Assembly: GCA_036937835.1 (NCBI GenBank)
Contig: CM072869.1
Location: 5,905,501-5,969,500 of the forward strand
DNA from: Pampus argenteus
Lineage: Eukaryota > Chordata > Actinopteri > Scombriformes > Stromateidae
Direction: 5' to 3'
DNA: 64,000 nt
Position numbers and translations under genes: made by a program. Position 1 is the first letter of the stretch; every line of letters begins with the position of its first letter. Below, in pieces: positions 1 to 12,136 of the stretch. Below the pieces are notes generated by a model. That model had not been told where the DNA came from. It saw only the letters and a list, made by a program, of their open reading frames with translations, and did not search any database.

Positions 1-1519
1 CGGAGGCTGTTAAAAACCTGTATGATTGACAGTTGCTATGGTTTCCATATCTCACCAATTAACTTGAGTAAGATGTTATTATTCCCAACAGAGTTGATGT
101 TCACAATTATGAAAATTAGATGCAATTTGAATGACACCAAAATGTTGTGTCTACAATCTACATCACCTAATAACGAATGCGTTTTCCAAATTTTGAAATA
201 ACAACTTTACAACTATACATTGCAAACATCAACAACCCTGTGAACTCTTTGCACTCGCCGAGCCCGGTCAGTGTCTGAGGACCCTCCCTGAATTTAGGTG
301 AAACAGAGCAGAGCCAGCAGAGAGACACAGCAGCAGGGACAGGGCCTGTAGTGTAACAGAGCTAGTCCAGATCTGTATGAAACCTGATCAACAGACAGAC
401 TGGGCTCGAGGAGACTGGGAGGGATCAGGACTGCTGTCAGTTCAACCGCTGTCATGCTTGCAGACAGGTAAGTCTATCTGAACTGTAGCAATGAACAGAG
501 ACATGGGTGGATTTCTGTAATACAACAGGTTGAAAGAGCACCGGGGACAGACGGATTCACGACGGTGATATGAACGCTATCTTATTACGTATGACAGCTC
601 AAGATTTTATAGATGTTTCACAGGACCACATGTCATTTTTAGAGTTCAAAATAGTCATGGTTTGTTTTCATCCTCCCTTAAATTGTAAGTACTAATACCC
701 TCAACAACCTTAATAGTGGTTTTAAGTGTTGCTCAGGAGAAAAACACAGCATTTTACATAATCTAGATTTAGCTGTGGGGGCTCTTTCCTCCCATTTCAC
801 CTCTCCCCCCCCCCTCTCTCTCTCTATCTCTCACCCTCCCACAGGTCAGCCCAGCTCTCTCCCTCGCCTGTGTATTAAAAGTAATTGCTCATGGCAGTCA
901 AGGTGTCTGCATAAGGGCCTGTCATAAGCAATCCACTGGCATGAGTAGGGGCCTTGTGCTTGAACCTAATCCAGTCAGTGAAGCCAAATGGACGGACGGA
1001 GGGGGTTAAGAAGTTGTTCAACAGCAACTTGTATATATAAAAAAACAAAAAAAAAAGTTGTGTGGTCTTTTAATCCTTTCACAGTAACATGAAAATGAAT
1101 CAAAGCAAAAATAAATAAATATTTCTCTCTCTATGCCATTTGTTCTATACACTTTCATTTTTGTTTTTTCCATGCTTCATCACATGTCGACGAAAAGAAT
1201 AAATTCAGCTGTTTTCGTTTCTGCTTTGTAGTTTTGTCATGAGATTCCTTTTCCGTGACAAATCTACTGTGTATTCAAAACAAAGTGTGTTTTAAACATG
1301 CTAAATGTTCTGGTGATTACTAGAAGACTTCCCCTTTGGTTCCCCTTGCACTTGTCTAATCAGTAGATGGTCAGAGATAGCACTTTCTTTGTACAAGAGG
1401 TCTCTGTATTTGTTCTGACACGGTGAGCGCTGTTTGCTGAAGGCCTTCGTCTAGCGTCAGAAATTCCTCACCCACTTACCCCGTCACCAGCCCGAGTTCT
1501 GTAGCGTGTTCAGCGGGTT

Positions 1520-1561
<42 letters not shown>

Positions 1562-1572
1562 GAGACAGACAG
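1520..1572. repeat. (GACA)n tetranucleotide microsatellite
   Basis: About eight near-perfect GACA units followed by degenerate units with an internal A and GAGA change. The surrounding few hundred bases are GC-richer than the rest of the region. Confidence 0.95.
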
Positions 1573-2712
1573 GAACTAAAGGGGCCGAGACCAAACGTCG
1601 ACCCTCTCTGGGGCATGGCGACGCTGGTCAGACACAGCAATAAGAAGTGGTGCCTCGGCCCCTCCAGCCAGACTTGAGAGGAGACGACTTAAGGTCCTAA
1701 GTGTTTGGGAAACAGGCCCATCAATGTCAAAGCCTTTTATTGCTTTGGCTTCCTATTGCTTTTCCCTGCTTGGGGGTTAGTATGAATTTACTTCCAGCAA
1801 AGGCTGTGGGATGGGTTCATCTTTCATCAGTCATAACCTTGGCAATTAAGTAAGCACACATGAGGAATGACCCAAGATTAAAAGAGAAAAGGTCAAGGGG
1901 TTGAGGCCTTGTTGTTGTTTTGTTATCAGTAGGTCACATGTATACATACCATTACTAAAAATGTTTAATTCATTTTTAATTGAAGAAAATAATGTTTATG
2001 TTCATAACACTATGTCTATGTTGACACGTAAATATATGACAACCGGACAAAATGATGACAAAAAATAAAACTGCTTTTTGAACAGTGAGAATTTAAAAAC
2101 CGTGCAGCCATTGCAACGCTGTACAACATGCCTCATGAAGCGGACTTGACAATATTTAATTTATTTTGCCAGGATTTTACACAAAACTGTGAACACAAAC
2201 TCTTTCCAGATTTCCGTGGAACAAATTGATAATCATTACTGATTGTTTCATAAACATTTTGCTGGAAATGAAAAATTAATAACAACATTATGGCTGTTTG
2301 GTTTCAAGAGAAAATACTTTTGTGTTTAATAACAAATGAGGACTTGATTTAAGTTTCATAGCACACAAATGACCAAATGCAAATGGCTCAAAAATGATGG
2401 AAACTCGGGGCTCATAAAATCATATTTACTAATAAAATTTAAGCAAATAACAATGTCTGCTTTCTTGTCCAAACAACGTTTTATGGAGCTACTGAGAAAA
2501 CGGGGCAAAACAGAGGGGAACAGCAGAAAATGAGAATTATTGGTCTGAACCCAAAACTAATAGTTTAGTTAGCCGTGCCTCACATTCTGCGTAAACTGTT
2601 TCACTGTTTATATTCACGATCTGCTCCTTTTTACAGTATGTTGTCCATATGGTACACAGAAACGACTCTGTCTATTTATTCGCTACCTGTTGGTCTGTCT
2701 GTGAGCCTGAAA

Positions 2713-2713
<1 letters not shown>

Positions 2714-2751
<38 letters not shown>

Positions 2752-2755
2752 ACAC
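2714..2755. repeat. (CA)n microsatellite
   Basis: About 20 CA units with one interruption. Apparent reading frames through it are only Thr-His or Val-Cys repeat translations. Confidence 0.97.
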
Positions 2756-3370
2756 TCATTAGATCTTCCTTGGCAGTGTTGAATGAAGCACCCAGGATGG
2801 AGCAAGTGGACGGGTGCTGCTGGCTTTGGCACTTGACAAACAGCTTGTTTTAATGCTCCTGACAACCCCGTGAGACGAACCCCTGCTTATACCAACACAC
2901 GCTGCACTCCTCTCCCCCGGTCTTTCCTCTGTAAGTCTTAAACACGAGGTGAATCCGTTCCCTCCCTCTGCCTCACTCAGACATTTTCCTAACCCCCCCC
3001 CTTCAGTTTGTGCACAGAGCACACTTTAAATAACATCTCTCCAACTGAAGTTTTCTTACCACAAGTGTCAGTTTTTTAAAATGTGTCTGACAAATGTTTT
3101 CTAAGGGAACTGACAGATTGATCAGACTGCATTCGGTCTGTTGTGGTGTGATCTGCACGGAGCAAAATGTCTTAAATGGAAAGTCCAAGGCCAACTTGTT
3201 ATTTACTCCAAAGCCAAGGCCGAGAATAAGCAGGCTAAATGTTTGACAGAGAAAATGTCAAATTACATCTGCCAAGTTCTTCAAGTTCATAGTTCAAAAT
3301 GTGTATTTCAGCTCAACCGATGCTGGAGTTTTGAGATTATTTTTTATTATAATATTTTAAGTATTGTCAC

Positions 3371-3409
3371 CAAGATACATACTAAGCAGGAAGCTTAGTA
3401 TGTATCTTG
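3371..3409. repeat. Perfect 17-bp inverted repeat with 5-base loop
   Basis: Left arm CAAGATACATACTAAGC at 3371-3387, loop AGGAA, exact reverse complement at 3393-3409. No coding context. Confidence 0.97.
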
Positions 3410-3469
3410 TAAAGCTGAAAATCTACTAAAGATGTAACGGTGACGGTTTCATTCTGAACTGCAATTTTC

Positions 3470-3602
3470 AAAAGTCTGAGACCAGTTTCTGATTGGGAAA
3501 GATACAGTATATCGGTATCTGAGTATATACATCTGAGACGTTCCCATTGGGAAACTGTATCTGCAATCAGCTGATATATCGACAATTCATTGGTCTAGCT
3601 CT
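3470..3602. mobile_element. Probable short non-autonomous repeat relic (TATCGG-rich)
   Basis: Contains TATATCGGTATC and GCTGATATATCGAC blocks and ends in GGTCTAGCTCTAAT. This resembles a short dispersed repeat I recall from teleost genomes. The family is not certain and no coding capacity is seen. Confidence 0.45.
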
Positions 3603-3817
3603 AATGTGTACCTTTAGAAAATGTGTGAACATGTATGCCAAATATTTGCATTATTTTCTTCACTGATGTCTAACAGTATAAAATTGTTTTCGTTCTGTTT
3701 CTATTGTTGTTCTCTACTCAGGAAACTGTCACAGAGTCTAATAATATTGTTTCCCTCTTAGAAAGGGAGGGTGGCTATTGAGTCAGTTATCTGATAGAAG
3801 ACTAGAAGTTTCTGCAC

Positions 3818-3848
3818 GTGTGTGTGTGTGTGTGTGTGTGTTTGTGTG
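3818..3848. repeat. (TG)n microsatellite
   Basis: TG run on the plus strand, only about 150 bases from an opposite CA run at 4001-4085, so the two are complementary on one strand. Confidence 0.95.
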
Positions 3849-4000
3849 GGCATGCATGTGTCTGTGACAACGTAGGGGGTGCTGCCTGCTTGTCGTCGAG
3901 GCTGTCCTGAACCCACAGAGCCAAAACTGCCGCAGGAAGAATCTGTGCTCCTGTGTACTACAATATCCTGTTTGGAGTCAAGCTGCTTTCCCCACTCCAA

Positions 4001-4021
4001 CACGCACACGCGCGCACACGC

Positions 4022-4085
<64 letters not shown>
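4001..4085. repeat. (CA)n / (CG)-containing microsatellite
   Basis: The longest dinucleotide run in the window. It begins with mixed CA/CG units and becomes pure CA. Alternating purine-pyrimidine with CG steps is a Z-DNA-prone composition. Confidence 0.97.
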
Positions 4086-4088
<3 letters not shown>

Positions 4089-7000
4089 TCTCACTCATAC
4101 ATCACACTCAAACCCCCATCCAAAAACATATGGCTTTGTTTTCGTTGCTTTTCTGCACACACTTCTGCAGCTCTGCTCTGCGGATCATGTAAGCTTGGTT
4201 CTATAGGATTTTAATCTCAAACACTGTTTGGAGGTGTTAGAAGGAGAGAGAGAGAGTGTGTGTGTGCAGGTTGGTGGTAAGGTAGAAACAGGACTGTTGC
4301 TTGGCAACAACAATATGGACGCTGTAGCAAGTCAAATAAAGTGTAAAAGTATTACTGAGAGGAAAGTGCAGTTTTTAAGTCAAGTGTACAAAGCTGTGTG
4401 TGCGTGTGTGTGTGTGTGTGTATGTGTACACATGTATAATATGTACTTAAATGCATACACACATCACCTCCACATTTACACGCTCCATGCATCAAGGTAT
4501 CCATTCATTCCTATACCCATCTATACATTTATACCTATATGTATCAATCCACATACAGGCACAAGAGGATTAAGTTAACGGTCCAGTGTGCACGGAGGAG
4601 CTCAGTTTCCCGTAAGCAGCCGATAAAAATTGCATGAAAAAAAAAAAAAAAAAGGGCTGGCCCAGAGGCAGACACCTCACTTCCCAATACAGCGCAGTGC
4701 ATTGCATTTCCTGAAACTGACAACTGCTAGAAATTGTACTGAGGCCAGACCGAATGTGAAAGAGAGAAGGAAAAGGGAGCGAAAGCAGGAGTGAGAGAGA
4801 AAGAAAAAGAAAAAGAAAAGAAGCCGGTGGGTGGGGGTTAACTTGACCTACAGTCAGGAAAAAAATGTTGTAAATACGAGTGTGACACACAAAAACAGAG
4901 CTTGCAAATTCAGAGACACACACACACAGTGCACACATGCGCATAGCTTTTGATCAGGCATTTGACCCGACCGAGATAGCTCTATATTCAGAGATAAAAG
5001 TGCCTGCTCAGAATTTTTATCTCAAACCAAACTGTTATCAACTGTTTGGGAACTGGCACACCGCGGCTTTTGTTCACAGCTAGTCCAAAGCAAAACGCCT
5101 GCCACAAAAACCTGAACACTGTTTGGACCACAAAAAGAAATAGCGAGAGCGAGGAAAAAGTGTGGTTTCGTCAATTATTTTCACTAATCACTGCTTTTCT
5201 CTGTCTTTCTTACTCCAGAACGGAAAAGTGGGATCAAAACATACTAATGAGTTACAGGCTGAGAGGTGGACCGTGGTAGCAGCAGTGATGGTGGTGGTGG
5301 TGATGGTGTTGATGGTATTGGTAATAGGCGTGCCCGACTGTAGAAACCAAACTAGTAAAAACACCCTGACAAGGACATTTCCACTTGAGCTCAACCCTAC
5401 ACTTACCATTTCCTTCTGCACTAAAAATCCTAAAACAAAAAAAAAAAGGAGCTAAAGCTGAATGACTGTAGCGTGCCTGACAGGGAGTAGAGAGTTGATG
5501 TTGCTACAGCACAGCCTGCTGGTCCGTGAGGGGAATTTATTTAGCTTGTCAAACTTGCCTCCCCTCCTCCACTCTCCGTAGCACTGCTGATGTTTGGCTT
5601 TTTTATTTTATCCTTTCAGATCAACGTAACTTTTATGACAAAAAACTAAACGAGCACAAACAAATCTTTCACATATAAGACAGGATTAAGGTATATATGA
5701 TCGGATTAGTGTAGTTACTTTATCTATTATCTAGTTACTAGACTTTACACAGAACTGCCAAACACACATGGTGTGCTTAAGAACATTTCTAATAGTTTGA
5801 ACGTCTTGTTTAAATGCTGTTATGTCCAAACATTTTCTTTACATTTATATTATATTATAGACTTAAGCTGTACTATATTTTCACCATTGGTCATACATTT
5901 AGGTGCAAGAACTACTTTTAATATATTTTTTAAAAATATTTTTTTAAGTATATAAATATATTGTTCTGTAACTGTATACTACTTTAGACATAATACATAT
6001 GTGATTACAAGAGCTGTAATAATTAAGGAAACTGTGGTTGTTTTCTGTGAATATACAATTATTTTTTGACCAAAGGTGCATTTTACATACTACAGTTAAA
6101 AGTTATACATGCTGGGATTTTTTTTTTTCCCCCAAAGCTGTTTTACTACCTACTTATATTCAAATTATTTTTGGAAAACATTATGATGAAAATGATTTCA
6201 ATACCAGATTTTTTTTTTATTCCTGGCAGTGCAGAGAATGTATTTAATTTATTTTTAAATCAAGCATGTAGGGAAAATCTGGGACACCGTATAACCCTTA
6301 AATGAATAATGAAATTTATAGTAAAATGTAACAAAAAATAATGAAAACAATTTAAAAAAAATTCTGAATTAAAAAACAAGGCAAAGACCATTTTTGGTAC
6401 TTTGGATATTGAAGAATCATTACTGTATTATTATTGTAATGTAAACCCTGGCTATGGCTGCTTTTACACTCAAAATTTAGACAATTAGATAAAAACACGT
6501 GTCTGTATCTATCTTGTAGATCTGTTCAGTGTGAATCGGGCTGGTTGATCTTTCTGTAATATTAACTCTAGCATGTAGATTATAAAGTATAGCAGCTTCT
6601 CACCTCTGATGAGATCACACTACCCAATTTAGAGTCCTATTTTTTCTACTTGCACTGTAGTCTGGATTTGTTTGATTTTTATTTTTTTTTATAAATTCTG
6701 TCTATTTTTTCAGTTGTCTTAGTACATTCTGCTGTACCATTGCATGGTGATTTTTTTTTTTTAAATGTTGGAATCAAAAATAATATTTAATATATAGATT
6801 TAATATTACAGTCCATCTTCATCTTTGAAATTTAATTTATAATTGTATAATTAATATTAAAATATTATATAAAAAACCAACACCATACAAATACTCATTT
6901 AAATCATAAATATCCTGATATCTGTCTTATATATTTTATATATTTCTATTATTTTATTGCATGACTTTTTGCAACTCTTTATTGTGACACTCATCCTTAC

Positions 7001-9650
7001 TACAAAACCAAGAATCATCATTAATTGCCTTTTATAAAAGATAAAACATGTCAGAAAATAATGTAATTTTATGCTCTTTTTTTTTTAACCACTTTTTAGA
7101 CCTCAAATTGAGAGGGCATGTAGCGCTTTGATCCACAGACACCCTCTCTTACTTCCCTCCCAATTTCTCTGACAGGCTTTGAAAGAAAAGAATAAAACAG
7201 AGCCATAAAATTACAGTAGTAGGCTGGAAAAGACTTTACAGCACATATACACTTGCAGTATAAAGTGACCGGCCTTTCAGCACTAGAAAAGACTTATTTA
7301 GAGGGTTATTAGTCCCATTTACTGCCATGGCCCCTGGGGGGTCTTTCATTATGAAATGGGCTATATATGGCTCCTATTAACAGCACTGGAAAAAATACAC
7401 TGGGGGAGTAAAAAGAAGTGTGTATATATGTGTGTATGCGTGTACATGACTGTGTAAGTGAGTTTGGAGTTACCTGTTCCCCTTTGCATGATTTACAGTT
7501 TTTCTTTCACTCCCTTGCTTTAAAACATCTGGCTCCAAAGGCTTTTAAAGGTCTTGTCTGATCTGGTAACGGCTCCTTTATCTCCAGCTAAGTGAATACA
7601 CAATATAGAGCAATAAGAAAAGTGTTTTTCTCTCTTTGTTTAAATCCTCTGTATTGCTTATCTTTTTCTTCATATTGCCAAGCTGTCACATGTAAGATAA
7701 ACTTCCAGTGCCACATTTAGTCGGAAATCCAACCACAGAAACACTGTGGTTGCAGTTTCCTAAGAAGCAAAGAGTGCACTAAATGCCAGCATACTGTCTG
7801 CGGTGAAGCTGCAAATGTGTAGCTGCAAAGGATGTCAACTATAAAAACTCTTGCAAAGTCCAGTAATGGTGGTGTGACAGATGCAACACCTGCCTCCCTG
7901 CTGTCTTTCACAGTGGTCAGAGTGATTTAAAAATAAATAAATTCAAAAAAATAAAAATTCAAAAACAGACTCCTACTTTCAGAGAAACCCCATTCAGCTG
8001 ATTACCAAGTATTCACTTGAGGAAGTTCAAAAAAAGAGTTTTGATTTGAATGCTTATCTGATTTTCAGGCAACTGTATAAAGCAAAGCTGCAATTCAGCA
8101 ATCAGCTAAAATTATAAGCTGCATCAGGAGTGTTTCTTCATAGCATAAGAGTAATACAAGCCTGCAGTAATAAAATTCACAAGGTAAAGCTATTCTTAAA
8201 GAATGGATTCCATTTTAACATAATTTAAGCCCCCCCAAATACCTTTATGTCAATTTTATAAAAAAAAAAAAAATAACTTACCTAACTAAAATAAAGGGTA
8301 AGGGGTATTATAGAGAAATCACACCTCCAAAGAAAATACACCCAAACCCTCCCACCTCATAACGTGATAGGAGGCCATGTCCTTGATGCAATGCCAGGCG
8401 GACCATTTTAGCCGATTCAACCTCTGCTGACCCCAGCCCAGCCTTAGTTGAAGCACACAGAGAGGGGTTCATTCAGACAGGTGGGGTGGGCACTTGGCCA
8501 GGGTGGGAGTGCATGCATGTGGACACGGAGGCAAACACAAAAACATGGACCATATTATATATTCCCATGTGTTGTGTGTTGTAGCTCCCCTTCAATCAAC
8601 CCCACTCCTCTCCAGCAGGTAAACGCCCTGGCCTGCCGTATATCCTTGCTTCTGCGTGTGAGAGGGGAGAAACCACAGGGCCCCACAGACGAGCTCCATC
8701 AACAGGCCCTCTATTCATCTCCAGGGCCGGAACAGTGGGCTCTCTGACGGAGCTCCGGCACCTGGCTGCGGATGGACGCAACATCAGAGGCTGGGTGGCG
8801 GCAGCACTGGTCACCACACCTGAATAAACCCCCCCTCCACCCTCCCCCAACCCACATCAAATGGCGCGGCTGGCCTTTTTGAAAACCTGAGAGTTGAGAG
8901 AGTTGAGCAAGAAAGCAGCCAAGAGAGTTGCAGAAAGCTATAGGATTGGCTGTACAAACAGGCCACTCAGGTGCTGCTGCAGACTACTGTTTTCATTAAC
9001 AGGAGTGAAGAAGAGGAGGAGAGACACATATATACACACACAGAGAAGACGATAGTGTGTATTTATACAGGTGTCTCTAATATGGGAGTAGAGAGGGAGA
9101 CCCACCTCCAAGAGACAGGGAAGTAACTATACCAAACCCGGGAATCTTCCAAGTAGGGGCTGGGTTGGGCCTTACTTTGAATCCCCTTCAGCCAGAGTAG
9201 CAGTTGCCTGGATTAGGGCAAAGACGTCTGTGAAGTCTGCTGGGCTAATACACATTCAAATACCAATCTTGGTTAACACTTACAGGTGTAAGTGCACAAG
9301 TGAAGACACACTGATATATAAATGTAAACTCAATCACATTTCCTCATAATTTTTGCTGTAGTACTACTATGATCACTACTACTGCATGTCAGTGTGTATT
9401 GGAATAGCATCCACATACAGAACTTTGTTTCCAACAGGCGTTTTCTTTTCTTCTCTCTTTGTATGTACAGATTTTTTTATTTTTTTTTTAGAAACTATGT
9501 CGTAATTTTCTCTGTCCTGTATGCTCTGCAGAGTGACAGTTCTTTCATAATGCATGCTGCTTTTTTGCCACATATGTTTTAAAACGTGAAGCAATGTTTG
9601 CAAAATTTTTAGAAAGATACCAAAAGGTACTTAATTGCTACTTATATCTA

Positions 9651-9679
9651 CCATGCAAATCTCAATTTTATTTGCATGG
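9651..9679. promoter_or_regulatory. Inverted pair of POU octamer motifs
   Basis: CCATGCAAAT at 9651-9660 and its exact reverse complement at 9670-9679, separated by nine bases. Each arm contains the octamer ATGCAAAT, the classic POU-factor binding site. It lies at the left border of the duplicated non-coding block. A regulatory role is inferred. Confidence 0.5.
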
Positions 9680-10035
9680 ATCTCTGTCGTAGACATATAA
9701 GTCTAATTATGTATGTTAGCTTCCACATCAGTAATTCATGTGAATATGTTTTAGTGTTACTTCCTCTTTGGTTATTAATGTAATTTTGCAATAATTAATA
9801 AGGAGGAAAAACATTTCCGATCCATCTGGTTGCAGTAATTACTAAACAAAAAATACAATTCCCCCAGTCATCTGGAGTTTATCATCAGTTTGTTTATTGC
9901 TGTTAATAGTTAAATGTTGGGTAATTATCTTGGTTGAATGGGTTCATTAGTTTCTATATTTACTTTCGGTGTTATAATACTAATATCCATTAAGATAAAT
10001 ACATATCAAATACTTGAACAAAACAGCTGCATGGA
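9671..10035. repeat. Duplicated non-coding block, copy 1
   Basis: Aligns collinearly with 11470-11905, about 1.8 kb to the right. Shared landmarks in the same order include GCTTCCAC, TTACTTCCTC, ACATTTCCGATCCATCTG, GTAATTATCTTGGTTGAA and ACTAATATCCA. It is rich in TAATTA-type homeobox core motifs. No coding frame is kept. Confidence 0.85.
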
Positions 10036-11469
10036 AACAATCAAACTAATATCAGTACATACATGTAGGCCTAATCAAAACAAACAATTCTTCAGTTTTT
10101 CTAAAATTATCCTGCCCCATAACAAAAGAAAGAGCAGCTATGACATCATGGGCCTGCTCAGTGAGTCATGTTGTGAAAACAGCAATTTCCTGAGTTAATT
10201 TTCCTTTTCCATCTGTCTATTTTTTTTTTTTTTCTTTCTAAAATCGGGCCCTACATTTATGGTGGCACAGGGGATGAGGTCTGGCTGGGGAAATGAACAG
10301 ACACTGGTGCCAAAGATAAAGCAATGCAAGGCTCGGGGGGGAAGAGTGCTGGGGTAGGCACGCCAGAATATTGCATACACATGCAGACTAACTCCACAAA
10401 CTTTGTGTTTTCTTTGGTCTGGTCTATTAGCCTATCATGCAACATTAGGGTGATAACAAAGTGATGATTTCGGTGCATTTCAAACAGTACAATATTGCTC
10501 CTCATTATTAGAGTGAATGTTAGCTTTGATTATTAGCTCTGTTTCAGCTTCATATAGAGAAAAAGGAAGTCAATTCAACAACAGACTTGCTTATCATCAT
10601 TCATTTAAAACACACTGTCAAATGAGGCAACAAGATAAAAGCTAATGTTGGAGCATGGGTAGTGAAACCAGCTCTATTTTCTGCTTGCTGCAGCTGTGAA
10701 ACCTACTCGGTCTGGCCTAGTTTACGGGTAGTTATTCATGCTGACTTTGCATTAAATCCTGATACACCACACCACACCAGGACACTTACCAAAACCAGCA
10801 TGCCATGACAGGCTCGCTTTAATCTACCGCTATGTGCACTCCAGGCAGATTTCATTGGAGCTCATATATATAAAAAAAAAAGGCACTTATGTCATTTCCA
10901 GGCACTGCATCCAGACCAGGAAATAATCTTGATGCAACAGTTAGAGATCATGTTGGTAAAAGTATCTTTTTTATTTTGTGGAAGTTTTATTTATGCAGTA
11001 CTTGCATGCTGAGTCACTAGATTTTCCAACCTGCGGTGAGAGGCCATAAAGCAGGCCATTTCCCCAGTCACTGATGGTCCCTCGCCATAAAACCCTCCCA
11101 GAACACCACTGAAAGGGAGTAAACACTATCACTCCTTATAACAGCAGCAAGAGATCCTTCATTAATGCAGGATGGCCAGTGTGAAGCATGGCTTAACGTA
11201 CTCTTTAATTATGTACTTCATGAAAATGTGTTTTATTGCCCTTGGTGTGACGTATATCTAATAAAATCTGGCTTGCTGATTCTCTTTTTGGCCCTAGTAC
11301 GACTATTTACTCCAGTGGCCAATGATCTCTCTCTGTGGAAGAACAGTACAGTTTTAAACAGGCTGCATCATCTTTTTCTTTGCAGTGTGTGATAAAAAAA
11401 AAAAAGGAACTTGTTTTACAGAGAATATTTCAGTTAGTTTTTTCACATGCACATAAATACAAAAGTCTC

Positions 11470-11905
11470 TTTGCATGTATTTTTATCTAAGAGATAAAAG
11501 TCTTGAGAATAATGCCTCTTGGCTTCCACTTCAGTCATCAACGTGGATATTTTAAATTACTTACTTCCTCCTCTGTAATTAATGTGTTTTTGATTAAAAA
11601 AGATTAACATTTCCGATCCATCTGTTAGCATGAATTACTTAAGAAGAGTAAAATTTCCAAATCTTTCTGGATCTTATCAGTTTGTTCATTGTCGTTTGTG
11701 TGGAATTGAATATCCTCAAGTTAAGATTATTTTAAAATGAATTATTGAGGACGTAATAATTTAATTTTGAGTAATTATCTTGGTTGAACGGGTTAATTAG
11801 TTGATTTTATATATTTAACCTCAGTGTTACACAACTAATATCCACAAGGACAAACATAATCAGATAAATATCTTCAAATATTTGGACTGTGGCTGCATCA
11901 TTAAA
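11470..11905. repeat. Duplicated non-coding block, copy 2
   Basis: Same landmarks, order and orientation as 9671-10035, with substitutions and small insertions between the conserved islands; this copy is longer, mainly in the middle. An old direct duplication is more likely than insertion of two transposons, because the core islands stay sharply conserved while the spacers have drifted. Confidence 0.85.
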
Positions 11906-12116
11906 CAGTGTTTCGGCTTGCAAGTGTAACTGTACAAACATACATCACTACGACTTTCTGCAGTTCCTTACGATCGGCTAGTCATATCTCATGGAAATGC
12001 AATGCAGGAAGAAACAATCACAAATAAAACTTTGCGATGCGAAGCTGCCACCGGGTGTGATATGCTTTAATTAAACGGGAGCGAATGACAAACGACACTT
12101 TGACTTGCAGCCTGTT

Positions 12117-12136
12117 AAGTTCGAGAGATCGAACTT
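12117..12136. repeat. 8-bp hairpin with GAGA loop
   Basis: AAGTTCGA, GAGA, TCGAACTT: a perfect stem closed by a GNRA-type tetraloop if transcribed. Function unknown. Confidence 0.9.

Noticed and set aside
1615..1677. Short plus-strand frame starting ATGGCGACGCTGG
   Set aside because: Only about 20 codons, no donor at its end and no recognised product.
3758..4214. Open frames of about 80-110 codons rich in Thr-His or Cys-Val
   Set aside because: They are translations of CA/TG microsatellites with no splice or family support.
8448..8850. Overlapping plus and minus frames of about 100 and 84 codons in GC-richer DNA
   Set aside because: No recognisable domain, no start context or splice sites; probably chance openness from locally higher GC.
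9379..9603. Overlapping 62-74 codon frames near the octamer pair
   Set aside because: Frames are short, Lys/Phe-rich from A/T runs, and not kept in the duplicated block.
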